Shown piece after piece: positions 1 to 7,935 of a stretch of 32,871 nucleotides of DNA (position 1 is its first letter; each line of letters starts with the position of its first letter). The notes under the pieces are model-generated. The model worked only from the letters and a program-made list of their open reading frames with translations, had not been told where the DNA came from and searched no databases. Position numbers and translations under genes: made by a program. This stretch comes from Staphylococcus intermedius NCTC 11048 (lineage in GTDB: Bacteria; Bacillota; Bacilli; Staphylococcales; Staphylococcaceae), in contig NZ_PPQH01000036.1 in NCBI RefSeq assembly GCF_002902385.1, positions 1 to 32,871 of the forward strand. The letters run 5' to 3'.

Positions 1-340
1 GATTCAAGTATCTTACTTTATTAATTAAATTAATTACCAATTCAATAAAATCAAAGACTTTATCTTCGTCATTATCATCATAATCATTTAGTAATTCTAA
101 TTCCGAAATGGCCATTTCCAACAAACTTTTTTTATATTTCCTTTGATCTATTAGACTTATATCTTTAATTAAAGATATAAAGTGTTGGTTAATCCATTTG
201 ATTTCACTTTCTAAATATTGTTCTCTAGTTTGAAATGAAATCAATACTTCTTCTGCAAGGTTTAAAAATTTTTTAAATAACCTATCCTTATTATTATCGA
301 AGTCTATCATTTCATACGTTCTTATGGATGTGTGATTCAT
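1..340 (-). CDS. Unrecognised protein, N-terminal part (runs off the window)
   Basis: An open frame of 113 codons starts at an ATG at 340-338 and reaches the window edge without a stop. A strong ribosome binding site (GGGAGGGG) lies about 7 bases upstream. The product begins MNHTSIRTYEMIDFDNN. It is rich in Lys, Glu, Asp, Ile and Leu, with an acidic stretch (NDYDDNDEDK) near residue 90. No signal peptide, transmembrane segment or catalytic motif is visible, and it looks like a soluble helical protein. I do not recognise the family. It is transcribed away from the PSM-like pseudogene and lies beyond the end of the rplS operon, in what looks like accessory sequence. Reality as a gene is supported by the ribosome binding site and uninterrupted frame; function is unknown. 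Confidence 0.6.
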   Translation of the reverse strand, partial: MNHTSIRTYEMIDFDNNKDRLFKKFLNLAEEVLISFQTREQYLESEIKWINQHFISLIKDISLIDQRKYKKSLLEMAISELELLNDYDDNDEDKVFDFIELVINLINKVRYLN

Positions 341-842
341 TATATACCCCTCCCTTATAACGATAAAGTGCTGTTTCATTTTTAGAACTTCACTGTATCT
401 CAACAATAATTACAGCAATTTAATGTCGATGTTACATGCATTTTCTTAAATTAAGTTATACAGAGATACATTTGCATTTTGTGTATATACGAAATGATTT
501 TGGTGTAGTCAGTTTATATATAATATACATCATAGCATGGACTTTTGGAAACATTCTATATTACAAAATGAGATTAGCTTCATATGTTTATTGAAGTATA
601 AAAACCATTCATTTTCAACTTATTCAAGAAATTCAAATACTCCTACTTACCCAAAAACACTTTGCATCACGTTTGTACATGCGCTATACATCTTTTTCAT
701 TCTCTACATTAGGCATGCTTTAACGTATTTTCATATAAAATAATTTCATTTAAGCATATTATATTTACAACTATTAAATGATGATTAATTTATGTGAAAT
801 AAGATTTAAAATAAAGTCATACATTAAGAGGAGGTGTTTAAA
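341..842. other. AT-rich intergenic stretch without a convincing gene
   Basis: This 500-base stretch separates the leftward unknown gene from the PSM-like pseudogene. It is very AT-rich. It contains one 68-codon plus-strand frame (537-743), but that lacks a ribosome binding site and has a low-complexity composition, so I do not call it. The last 18 bases hold the ribosome binding site AAGAGGAGGTG (825-835) of the pseudogene. No clear promoter pair or terminator could be assigned. Confidence 0.5.
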
Positions 843-979
843 ATGGGTGATTTATTTGATTCAATCACAAACTTTGTAACTTCTGCCATTCAACACGACT
901 GAGTGAATATGGATGCTGCCATTGTCGCTACAGTGCAGATAGTGTCGAATTACTCACAAAATTATTCGTACTCGGCTAG
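843..979 (+). pseudogene. Decayed beta-class phenol-soluble modulin (PSM-beta/SLUSH-like) gene
   Basis: A strong ribosome binding site (825-835) precedes ATG 843 and the peptide MGDLFDSITNFVTSAIQHD, which then meets a TGA at 900-902. In intact PSM-beta and SLUSH peptides the Asp at this point is followed by Trp (a DW pair), so TGA looks like a mutated TGG. Reading through gives VNMDAAIVATV in the same frame. After a one-base shift near 933-935 it continues as ADSVELLTKLFVLG and ends at TAG 977-979. The conceptual product is about 45 residues, the usual size for beta-class PSMs, and resembles their pattern of N-terminal LF..I, central DW and C-terminal GV..L.KLF. PSM-beta peptides are secreted amphipathic, surfactant-like peptides. 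With two lesions this copy cannot make the full peptide; only the 19-residue N-terminal fragment could be translated. Confidence 0.65.
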
Positions 980-1172
980 GACTATAAGGTGTATCCAAAA
1001 CCTCTTAAGCACTTGAAAATGAAAAGCATGTGTGACGTACATCCACATACAAAGCAATAACTGTAACTTCTGTATCAATCACATTTTTAGAAACTAGGGT
1101 TCTAGCCCTGTTGCTGCGACTTCAAACAAGGATGAATCCATCCTAACACGCTCGAATTTTTCTCTATCAACA

Positions 1173-1209
1173 AAACAGGGTTGAGACAATGACATGTCCA
1201 ACCCTGTTT
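1173..1209 (-). terminator. Terminator of the rpsP/rimM-trmD-rplS unit
   Basis: A perfect 11-bp inverted repeat (AAACAGGGTTG at 1173-1183 with CAACCCTGTTT at 1199-1209) encloses a 15-base loop. It begins 25 bases after the rplS stop, in the direction of rplS transcription. The exit side is TTTTG, a short T run. Confidence 0.75.
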
Positions 1210-1233
1210 ATATGTGTATTTGGTATCCTCAAA

Positions 1234-1584
1234 TTAACGAATTTCTTGGATACGTGCAGCTTTACCACGAAGGCTACGTAAGTAGTAAAGTTTCGCACGA
1301 CGTACTTTACCGCGACGTTTCACTTCGATTTTCTCGATTTTTGGTGTGTGTAATGGGAACGTACGTTCAACACCTACACCTGATGAGATTTTACGAACAG
1401 TGAATGTTTCAGAAATGCCGCCACCACGACGTTTGATTACAACACCTTCGAATACTTGGATACGTTCACGAGTACCCTCGATGATACGTACATGTACACG
1501 TAAAGTGTCACCAGGACGGAATGATGGGATATCGTCACGTAATTGTGATTTTGTTACTGCTTCAATTAATTTGTGATTTGTCAT
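1234..1584 (-). CDS. rplS: Large ribosomal subunit protein bL19
   Basis: The 116-residue product is bL19, which sits at the interface of the 30S and 50S subunits. It starts [20 protein letters not shown] and carries the family features [13 protein letters not shown], the glycine-rich [14 protein letters not shown] segment, and a basic C-terminus ([20 protein letters not shown]). Length is typical. GGAGAG lies 8 bases before the ATG. It is the last gene of the ribosomal/tRNA-modification group, about 100 bases after trmD, and is followed by a strong terminator. The order rimM-trmD-rplS is the classical Firmicute arrangement. Confidence 0.98.
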   Translation of the reverse strand: MTNHKLIEAVTKSQLRDDIPSFRPGDTLRVHVRIIEGTRERIQVFEGVVIKRRGGGISETFTVRKISSGVGVERTFPLHTPKIEKIEVKRRGKVRRAKLYYLRSLRGKAARIQEIR

Positions 1585-1685
1585 TATTAATTCTCTCCTT
1601 CAACCTATGTTCTTGCCTCGACAATATATAGCAGCGGATCATAGTGATTTTCGTGTTTCCACACTTAAAATATACTAGCACACAT

Positions 1686-2423
1686 TCAGTCTGATTTCAA
1701 TGTTCTTTTTAACGATTGAATGAATTTCTGATCTTGATCTGTCAATGGATAATGCGCTAACAAATCAGGACGTTTCATCAAAGTTCTTGTCAATGACTGC
1801 TCATGACGCCATTGTGCAATTTTCGCATGATCACCAGACAACAGCACATCCGGTACCGTCATCCCTTCATAATCACTTGGACGTGTATATTGTGGATATT
1901 CCAATAAGCCACTCGAAAATGAATCATCTTCATGTGACACTTGATTCCCTAACACACCCGGAATGAGACGTACAATCGCATCAGTCATGACCATCGCAGG
2001 CAACTCGCCACCCGTGAGCACATAATCACCGACAGAAATCTCATCAGTGACTAAATGTTCACGAATTCTTTCATCATAACCTTCATAATGGCCACAAATA
2101 AAAACGAGATGCTCTGCTTCAGCGAGAGATTCCGCTAACTTTTGATTGAACGGTTGGCCTTGTGGCGTCATTAAAATCACACGCGTGTCATCTGTGACTT
2201 CCAAATCCGCCATCGCATTAAAAATCGGTTCAGGCTTCAATACCATCCCTTGACCGCCACCGTACGGATAATCATCGACTTGGTTATGCTTGTTATTGGC
2301 ATAATCGCGGAAATTAATCGTCCGTGTCTCTAACACATCATTTTCTCTTGCACGCTTTAAAATAGATTGATTGAGCACGCCATCAAACATTTCTGGAAAG
2401 AGCGTTAAGTAGTCGATTTTCAT
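1686..2423 (-). CDS. trmD: tRNA (guanine-37-N1) methyltransferase TrmD
   Basis: The 245-residue enzyme methylates N1 of G37, next to the anticodon, using S-adenosylmethionine, and so prevents +1 frameshifting. It is a SPOUT-class trefoil-knot protein that acts as a dimer. Visible signatures are [10 protein letters not shown] at the N-terminus, [14 protein letters not shown] near residues 54-67, [12 protein letters not shown] around residue 110, and the knot sequence [17 protein letters not shown], which binds the cofactor. Its start codon overlaps the rimM stop by four bases (ATGA type), implying translational coupling. Length is normal and no lesion is seen. Confidence 0.98.
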   Translation of the reverse strand: MKIDYLTLFPEMFDGVLNQSILKRARENDVLETRTINFRDYANNKHNQVDDYPYGGGQGMVLKPEPIFNAMADLEVTDDTRVILMTPQGQPFNQKLAESLAEAEHLVFICGHYEGYDERIREHLVTDEISVGDYVLTGGELPAMVMTDAIVRLIPGVLGNQVSHEDDSFSSGLLEYPQYTRPSDYEGMTVPDVLLSGDHAKIAQWRHEQSLTRTLMKRPDLLAHYPLTDQDQKFIQSLKRTLKSD

Positions 2424-2923
2424 TCGTTTAACAACCCTTCTAATGGTGTAATGACGATACGACGGCCTTCAATGTCTACTTCTTTCACTACATCGGCAAT
2501 GTAAGGGATGAGATGTTCTTTATCCCCTTTAACGACCCAAACATCATTCGCACCAGTTTCAAAAATTTCAGTGACGCGACCAATCGGACGATCACCGTCA
2601 AATACTGTGCAACCGATAATGTCTGAATAATAAAATTCGTGCTCATCTAATTCAATCGCTTCATGATCACGATCTTGATAAAGATGTGTCCCTTTCAAAT
2701 GTTCGATGTCATTAATATTCGTGTAGCCTTCAAACGTTAACATATGTAAGCCTTTATGCATACGGTGTGACTTCACAGTTAACGACAGAGGTTGGTTTTG
2801 ATATTCAGCTTGTAACACTTCACCAGGTTGAAAGCGAACATCCGTAAAATCCGAATGCGACTGCACTTTAACTTCACCTTTGATACCATGTGTGTTCACA
2901 ATTTTACCCACTTCTACTTTCAT
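2420..2923 (-). CDS. rimM: 16S rRNA processing / 30S maturation factor RimM
   Basis: The 167-residue protein assists maturation of the 30S head and binds ribosomal protein uS19. It has two beta-barrel parts: an N-terminal RimM domain beginning [20 protein letters not shown], and a C-terminal PRC-type barrel with [22 protein letters not shown] and the ANDVWVV motif. The ATG is preceded by AGGAGG at good spacing. It overlaps trmD by four bases downstream. Upstream it is separated from rpsP by 322 bases that include two hairpins, so rimM-trmD-rplS may be expressed partly independently of rpsP. Confidence 0.97.
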   Translation of the reverse strand: MKVEVGKIVNTHGIKGEVKVQSHSDFTDVRFQPGEVLQAEYQNQPLSLTVKSHRMHKGLHMLTFEGYTNINDIEHLKGTHLYQDRDHEAIELDEHEFYYSDIIGCTVFDGDRPIGRVTEIFETGANDVWVVKGDKEHLIPYIADVVKEVDIEGRRIVITPLEGLLNE

Positions 2924-2954
2924 ATCGTGAGCCTCCTATTATCGCTATTTATAC

Positions 2955-3004
2955 AAAAAAGAGATGAGACTGAAGCACCTCTCATCAAGTCACTTCTCGT
3001 CTCA
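2955..3004 (-). terminator. Intrinsic terminator in the rimM leader, candidate attenuator
   Basis: In the direction of rimM transcription, GATGAGA (2986-2980) pairs with TCTCATC (2969-2963) around a 10-base loop, followed almost directly by six T residues (2960-2955). This terminator ends only 32 bases before the rimM ATG. An overlapping alternative can form from TGAGAC (3004-2999) plus GAAG (2996-2993) pairing with CTTC (2975-2972) plus GTCTCA (2970-2965). That pairing would consume the 3' arm of the terminator stem. Two mutually exclusive folds upstream of a start codon are the usual design of an attenuator, but no known ligand-binding motif is recognised. Confidence 0.5.
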
Positions 3005-3200
3005 CCCCATGATTGGTGATTCCATGTATATAGAGTTTCAAATGATTTCTCAAGTTGAACTCCAGAAAGGCGACTCGATATTTAAAACTTGAAATTTACT
3101 GTTTTAAAGTCAGTCACTTCTCGCGTGATCGCACTTCTCTCTCTTGTCATGCGCTATCCGCTTGAATCACCACATTGTAAACAAACGTTATCGCTTAAAA

Positions 3201-3229
3201 TCAAATGGGAAAGGGATCTCGCCCTTCCC
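3201..3229 (-). terminator. Hairpin just after rpsP
   Basis: Starting 17 bases after the rpsP stop, GGGAAGGG (3229-3222) pairs with CCCTTTCCC (3215-3207), with one bulged base and a six-base loop. The exit side, ATTTGATTTT, is only moderately T-rich. It may be a leaky terminator, or a 3'-end processing or protection hairpin separating rpsP from rimM. Confidence 0.5.
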
Positions 3230-3245
3230 CGTTGATATGTTTACA

Positions 3246-3521
3246 TTATTTTGCTTTTTTTTGTTCGTCAAAAGTTTTTAAAATACCTTCACGTGATAAA
3301 AGGTTGTGAACTGTATCTGTTGGTTTCGCACCGTCTTTTAACCATTTAAGCGCTAATTCTGCATCGATTTTAACTTCCGGTGCATTTACCGCTGCTGGGT
3401 TGTAAGTACCGATTTGTTCGATGATACGACCGTCACGTGGTGAACGAGCGTCTGCTACTACGATACGATAGAATGGGTTTCTTTTTGAACCTAAACGTGT
3501 TAAACGAATTTTAACTGCCAT
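3246..3521 (-). CDS. rpsP: Small ribosomal subunit protein bS16
   Basis: The 91-residue product is bS16, a 30S assembly protein. It starts [20 protein letters not shown] and continues [22 protein letters not shown], the diagnostic family sequence. Length is typical of Firmicutes. AAAGGAGAG lies 8 bases before the ATG, and a good promoter lies 50 bases further up. In related genomes ffh lies directly upstream; here that junction is interrupted by the restriction-modification locus and its repeats. Confidence 0.98.
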   Translation of the reverse strand: MAVKIRLTRLGSKRNPFYRIVVADARSPRDGRIIEQIGTYNPAAVNAPEVKIDAELALKWLKDGAKPTDTVHNLLSREGILKTFDEQKKAK

Positions 3522-3570
3522 TTATAATTCTCTCCTTTAATGTCATAAGTTTTGTTATCTACAAGAAATT

Positions 3571-3599
3571 ATAATAACAGGAAGTCATGATTTTGTAAA
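3571..3599 (-). promoter_or_regulatory. Sigma-A promoter of rpsP
   Basis: On the minus strand a TTTACA -35 box (3599-3594) is followed after exactly 17 bases by TATTAT (3576-3571). TGT immediately before the -10 gives it an extended -10 character. It lies 50 bases before the rpsP ATG, so rpsP can be expressed independently of the inserted restriction-modification genes. Confidence 0.7.
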
Positions 3600-3646
3600 G
3601 AGAAAATACTTTACCAATTAAAATTTCTATCATGCTGTGCACATTT

Positions 3647-4027
3647 GGGGATGGGATACAAAAATTTTGAAGGCTATTGACAGGGGATTTTGCTTAACTT
3701 GCCCTCAATGATTTTTGGCTTTGATTGCCATCTAGGCTTCCCTTTCCTAGGGGCTGGCCCTTCGACTAACTAACGCTTGATTAAACTGTTACACTTGTTG
3801 AAGCGTTAGTGGATTCTCCGGACCAGCTAATCCCTCAGGAGTGTCAGCCTTCTGGCAATCTGACATCAAATACAGGAAATAGAGGACAAGTTTATGAAAT
3901 CAAGAAAACAATAGCATCAATTTTTTGTATCCCATTCGCCCTCATTTTTCGACTGCTTTAAAATCATTAATAAATTATTAATCTATGAATGGCTTGAGAC
4001 TAAAAGATTTCTATATCCCAATCCCTT
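3647..4027 (-). repeat. Structured dispersed repeat, copy A (full length, inverted relative to copy B)
   Basis: This 380-base non-coding block fills most of the gap between rpsP and the next gene. Read on the minus strand it matches 7540-7925 nearly from end to end, by eye about 80-85% identical. The outer arms (GGGATACAAAAATTTT near 3653 and TTTTTTGTATCCC near 3938) are inverted repeats of each other. Nested inside are GATTGCC/GGCAATC, AGGCT/AGCCT, GCTGGTCC/GGGCCAGC and an apical CTAACGCTT/AAGCGTTAG stem. The block could fold into a long branched hairpin. It encodes no protein. The last 40 bases form a separate weak hairpin that may end transcription of the hsdS operon. Confidence 0.8.
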
Positions 4028-4074
4028 TTACCGTCTCATACTACCATCCATCTTAGAATGACATTATACTTTCA

Positions 4075-4746
4075 TCACTCTTGTATGATCTTATGGTCGT
4101 CATCAATTGCGTATAAATTTTCATCCAAAGGCACTTCAACATACCGAAAATCAATCTTTTTTACATCAGTGAGATAACGCTCTTGATAGACATGCCAATA
4201 CTCTGTAACCATTGATTTCCCCATTTGCGTCACATAAACAGACAAATCATTGTTCGCTTGTCTATAACCATTCAACAGCCCTGCTGCAAACAACCGCCTC
4301 AAATATTTTTGAAACGATTCCGACACCGTATTCATCTCTTTATGATTTCTATTAAAATATCGAATTTGATAGAACAACAAGCCCATCAGCGCACCATCGT
4401 AAATACCCATTGAATTATCAACGTAAATCCTCAAATTTTTCATAGTGAGCTTCGTTAAAATCTTAAGTGTGAAGTAGTCTTCGTATTTAAATATATACCA
4501 ATCACTATGATCCAAATGTGTTCTGATTTGATCGAGTAAAACTGCTTCTTCCAGTGTCGTATAAAAAGTTTTATTGGAGAAATACGAATGATTTTTATGG
4601 TTACTGATACGAATCGGCATATACGCAAAAGCACCCTTTCGAAACAACACATAAATCGAACCATTGGAATCAGACTGCTTTAGCAACAAAATCCACTCAT
4701 TCTCATGTAACATACTTTCCAATTGAGACGTAATATCCTCCACCAT
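4075..4746 (-). CDS. Unrecognised protein downstream of hsdS, possible C-terminal winged helix
   Basis: The 223-residue product begins MVEDITSQLESMLHENEWIL. Its ATG has a strong AGGAGG 7-9 bases upstream. It starts 68 bases after the hsdS stop on the same strand, with no terminator between, so it is probably part of the hsdM-hsdS transcript. The N-terminal half is mixed alpha/beta with many aromatic residues. Residues about 142-185 (FQKYLRRLFAAGLLNGYR, then DLSVYVTQMGKSMV) have the spacing of a winged-helix DNA-binding domain: recognition-like helix, hairpin, then final helix. No catalytic motif, signal peptide or membrane segment is seen. I do not recognise the family. It could be a regulator or accessory factor of the restriction system, or an unrelated passenger. 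Confidence 0.75.
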   Translation of the reverse strand: MVEDITSQLESMLHENEWILLLKQSDSNGSIYVLFRKGAFAYMPIRISNHKNHSYFSNKTFYTTLEEAVLLDQIRTHLDHSDWYIFKYEDYFTLKILTKLTMKNLRIYVDNSMGIYDGALMGLLFYQIRYFNRNHKEMNTVSESFQKYLRRLFAAGLLNGYRQANNDLSVYVTQMGKSMVTEYWHVYQERYLTDVKKIDFRYVEVPLDENLYAIDDDHKIIQE

Positions 4747-4814
4747 TAGACATTCCTCCTTACTTCACCACACGACACTATGGACTTCATTCAACACTTA
4801 TATAAACATTACGA

Positions 4815-5942
4815 TTACACAAACATCTTTTGGAGCAAGCCGTTTTTGCGTTGTTTTAACAAGTCGACTTTACGGGATTGTTTTTCGATTAATTGATCAA
4901 GCTTATTGAAAAAATCACCAATTTTTTGTTGTTCTTCTTTAATTGGACAATTAATAAATACATCAGTTATTTCCGACTTTTTCAAATTAGTTTGACCGAC
5001 ACCATTGTCATATTTAAGCAATTGTTTATTTCTATTTAATACAATGTATAAAAATCTTGAATTGCCAATTATATTGTAAATACGACCAATTCTTTGATTT
5101 AAGGAATATTTATTATCCTCGTCAACTAGAAAACATTTTGCTAAAGCTCTCCCATTAGGCACATCACTCATTACTAAAGTTACATCACCTTTATTTAATG
5201 GCGTTAATTGTTCAGAAACATATTTTTTTACTTGTGCATCTGTCGAAATAAACTTTGAATTAACTAATACATACTTTCCTTTAGATGATACAAAAGTTTC
5301 ATGAGCTTTTCCGTTTTGAAAATCTGCAATGTCTTTAAGCTGTTTAATTTCCCATTCAGGATAATCATTCCCATTGTCATCTTTAAATCGAAGTTCTTGT
5401 GAGAAAATCTTTTGCATATAGCCCTTTTTCTGTTCTTCTAACAATGCTAACTTTTGTTCTTCTAATTCAATTTGACGGTCGAGTTTGCTGAAGAAATCAC
5501 CAATTTTTTGTTGTTCTTTATTTTCTGGAACTCTTTTATATATTTTGTTTATACTCAATTTACTTAAACTAGGAACACCAGTGGATTCATCATAAATTTT
5601 CCAGTTTATCGTTTTAAATAGGTTTAATATAAAATGAACGTCATTTTCTTTTTTAGGAACACAATAAAATAGTGTGTCTACTGTCCAAAAAGGACCCTTT
5701 AATAAATATGGCTTATTAATAGTTCCTTTCCTTCCTATACCAATAGCTTCACCTTCATAAAGGAAATCAGATACACTAAGCATATAACCTCCAGTACCGT
5801 AAACTGGATAATCGCCTTTTTCCAGATGTTTATAATCCTTACCTGATTTCACTTCTAAGATTTCATTCAGATAACGACCATCCCACTCACCTTCAAACTC
5901 AGGAAATCGTAACTCTGGGACATTTTTCTTTAAATCAGTCAT
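4815..5942 (-). CDS. hsdS: Type I restriction-modification specificity subunit HsdS
   Basis: The 375-residue HsdS recognises the bipartite DNA target for the methylase (M2S) and restriction (R2M2S) complexes. Two target-recognition domains (about residues 12-150 and 195-330) are each followed by a conserved helical spacer: EEQQKIGDFFSKLDRQIELE near 163 and EEQQKIGDFFNKLDQLIEKQ near 337. Each half also opens with a similar ELRF...EW motif. Length is normal and both halves are intact. It overlaps hsdM by 8 bases, and GGAGTG 7 bases before the ATG lies inside hsdM. The spacers share an exact 25-base DNA repeat (4912-4936 and 5494-5518), a natural point for exchanging recognition domains. The target sequence cannot be read from the protein. 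Confidence 0.96.
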   Translation of the reverse strand: MTDLKKNVPELRFPEFEGEWDGRYLNEILEVKSGKDYKHLEKGDYPVYGTGGYMLSVSDFLYEGEAIGIGRKGTINKPYLLKGPFWTVDTLFYCVPKKENDVHFILNLFKTINWKIYDESTGVPSLSKLSINKIYKRVPENKEQQKIGDFFSKLDRQIELEEQKLALLEEQKKGYMQKIFSQELRFKDDNGNDYPEWEIKQLKDIADFQNGKAHETFVSSKGKYVLVNSKFISTDAQVKKYVSEQLTPLNKGDVTLVMSDVPNGRALAKCFLVDEDNKYSLNQRIGRIYNIIGNSRFLYIVLNRNKQLLKYDNGVGQTNLKKSEITDVFINCPIKEEQQKIGDFFNKLDQLIEKQSRKVDLLKQRKNGLLQKMFV

Positions 5943-7491
5943 GCTGCAACACTCCTAATTCTCTTAAATATCCCTCGATGTCTTGTTCGATTTGTGCGAT
6001 GTCGTTGTCGATGTTTGCGATATCTTGTTGAACTTGATCGAGGTCTATCGGTGCTTCTTCCTCGAATGTATCGACGTAGCGTGGGATATTGAGGTTATAA
6101 TCGTTGTCTTCAATTTCTTGTAATGTTGCGGCGTAGCTATATTTATCGATAGTTTCTCTATTTTTGTATGTGTCCATGATTTTTTCAACGTGTTCGTCTG
6201 TCAGGTGGTTTTGGTTTTTGCCTTTTTCGAACGCGTTGGAAGCGTCTATGAATAAGACGTCTTGGTCTGCTTTACGACATTTTTTGAATACTAAAATACA
6301 CGTTGGAATGCTAGTGCCATAGAAAATGTTTGCCGGTAAACCAATGACCGCGTCTAGATAGTTTTTCTCTTCAATGAGATATTGTCGAATGACCCCTTCT
6401 GCTGCGCCACGGAACAAGACACCATGTGGTAATACGACTGCCATTGTGCCTTCGTCGTCTAAATAGTGGACCATATGTTGGATAAATGCGAAGTCGGCTT
6501 TCGATTTTGGCGCAAGTTTGCCGTAACCACTGAAACGGTCGTCGTCATTGAATTTACTGTCTGCTGACCATTTCGCACTGTATGGTGGATTGGCTACAAC
6601 GGCATCGAACTTCTCACCTAAAAAGGCAGGATTTTCTAACGTATCGTCATTTTGAATGTCAAAGTTTTCATAACGAACATTGTGTAACAACATGTTCATG
6701 CGTGCTAAGTTGTACGTTGTATTGTTACGTTCTTGCCCGTTGTAACGGTAGACTTTCGTTTCTTTACCGACACGTAATAGTAATGAACCTGAACCGCAAG
6801 TAGGATCGTATACATTTCTCAATTTATCTTTACCTAATGTAACGATTTGCGCTAAAATTTTTGATACTTGTTGTGGGGTGTAGAATTCGCCTGCTTTTTT
6901 ACCTGCATTCGCCGCAAAACGACCGATTAAAAACTCATATGCATCGCCTAACATATCAATTTCCATATCGCTATGAACGAACGGTAAGTCTGCTAAGTTC
7001 ACCATGACCTTGCTTAATAACGCGGTACGGTCTTTCACTGTGTTGCCAAGACGTGTTGAACTTAAATCCATGTCACTGAATAAGCCAATGAAGTCTTCTT
7101 CACTGTCTTGTCCGAGTGTAGATGTTTCGACTTTACGAATCGCTTGTGCTAAATGTTCGATATCAAAACGTTGATTTTCAATTTCTTTGACCATTGTGCT
7201 AAACAAATCTTGTGGCTCGATGTAGTAGCCGACTGTATCTAACAGTTCTCCTTTTAAGTCTTCTTGATATTCAGAATCCGCCCATGCTTCTTCGTACGTC
7301 ATTTCCTCACCAGATAATGCTTCAGCGACTTCTGCTTCTGCTTTTTCCGATAAGAAGCGATAGAAAATCAAACCTAAAATATAATTACGGAATTCGCTCG
7401 CATCCATGTTCCCTCTTAAGTCATTCGCGATTGACCACAATTTTTTATGTAATTCAGCTTGTTGTTGACGCTGTTTTTCTGTAATTGACAT
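5935..7491 (-). CDS. hsdM: Type I restriction-modification methyltransferase subunit HsdM
   Basis: The 518-residue N6-adenine methyltransferase has an N-terminal helical domain (about 10-160) and an S-adenosylmethionine-dependent catalytic domain. That domain carries motif I DPTCGSGSLLL (residues 229-239) and the catalytic NPPY (301-304). The C-terminus is helical and acidic (IDLDQVQQDIANIDNDIAQI), consistent with contacts to HsdS. GGAGG lies 7 bases before the ATG. Length is standard for staphylococcal HsdM and all key motifs are present. A poorly matched promoter with TATACT as -10 may lie 35 bases upstream. A separate promoter is expected because hsdR is 444 bases away beyond repeat copy B and a hairpin. 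Confidence 0.97.
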   Translation of the reverse strand: MSITEKQRQQQAELHKKLWSIANDLRGNMDASEFRNYILGLIFYRFLSEKAEAEVAEALSGEEMTYEEAWADSEYQEDLKGELLDTVGYYIEPQDLFSTMVKEIENQRFDIEHLAQAIRKVETSTLGQDSEEDFIGLFSDMDLSSTRLGNTVKDRTALLSKVMVNLADLPFVHSDMEIDMLGDAYEFLIGRFAANAGKKAGEFYTPQQVSKILAQIVTLGKDKLRNVYDPTCGSGSLLLRVGKETKVYRYNGQERNNTTYNLARMNMLLHNVRYENFDIQNDDTLENPAFLGEKFDAVVANPPYSAKWSADSKFNDDDRFSGYGKLAPKSKADFAFIQHMVHYLDDEGTMAVVLPHGVLFRGAAEGVIRQYLIEEKNYLDAVIGLPANIFYGTSIPTCILVFKKCRKADQDVLFIDASNAFEKGKNQNHLTDEHVEKIMDTYKNRETIDKYSYAATLQEIEDNDYNLNIPRYVDTFEEEAPIDLDQVQQDIANIDNDIAQIEQDIEGYLRELGVLQHD

Positions 7492-7539
7492 TGCATTTCC
7501 TCCGTTAGTTCACTAAGTATATTCACGTACAAAAATATC

Positions 7540-7925
7540 AAAGGGATTGGGACATAGAAATGTTTTTAGTCTCAATCCATTCGTAGATTTATAACTCATT
7601 AATGATATTAAAGCAGTTAAAAAAAGAGGTTGAATGGAATACAAAAAAATTGATGCTATTGATTTTTTCAATTTCATAAACTTACCCTCTGATTTCTACA
7701 TTTGATGGCAGATTGCCTAAAAGGCTGACACTCCTGAGGGATTAGCTGGTCCGGAAAATCCAATTCGGCTTCTATCTCATGTATGCTTCAATCAAGCCGA
7801 ATTTAGTTGAAGGGCCAGCCCCTAGGAAAGGGAAGCCTAGAAGGCAATCAAAGATAAAAATCGCTGAGGGCAAGTTATACAAAATAGCGTGTCAATAGCA
7901 TCAAAAATTTTTGTATCCCATCCCC
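7540..7925 (+). repeat. Structured dispersed repeat, copy B (full length, between hsdR and hsdM)
   Basis: This 386-base non-coding block fills the hsdR-hsdM gap and is the inverted partner of 3647-4027. Nested pairings are GATTGCC/GGCAATC, AGGCT/AGCCT, GCTGGTCC/GGGCCAGC and an apical stem AATTCGGCTT/AAGCCGAATT. The apical stem is unrelated in sequence to that of copy A. Outer arms carry GATGCTATTGA and its complement. At 7543-7582, GGGATTGGGAC and GTCTCAATCC form a hairpin that, on the minus strand, would act as a terminator-like structure just upstream of hsdM. Confidence 0.85.
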
Positions 7926-7935
7926 TTGATACGTT

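Noticed and set aside
537..743. 68-codon plus-strand frame
   Set aside because: No ribosome binding site, low-complexity AT-driven composition and no recognisable protein features.
2924..3245. T-box or known ribosomal-protein leader before rimM
   Set aside because: No T-box consensus (AGGGTGGNACCGCG) or other leader motif that I recognise is present; only terminator and alternative stems are seen.
3647..4027. Insertion sequence or transposon
   Set aside because: Inverted outer arms exist, but there is no transposase, no target-site duplication could be identified, and the block is internally palindromic; a repeat label is safer.
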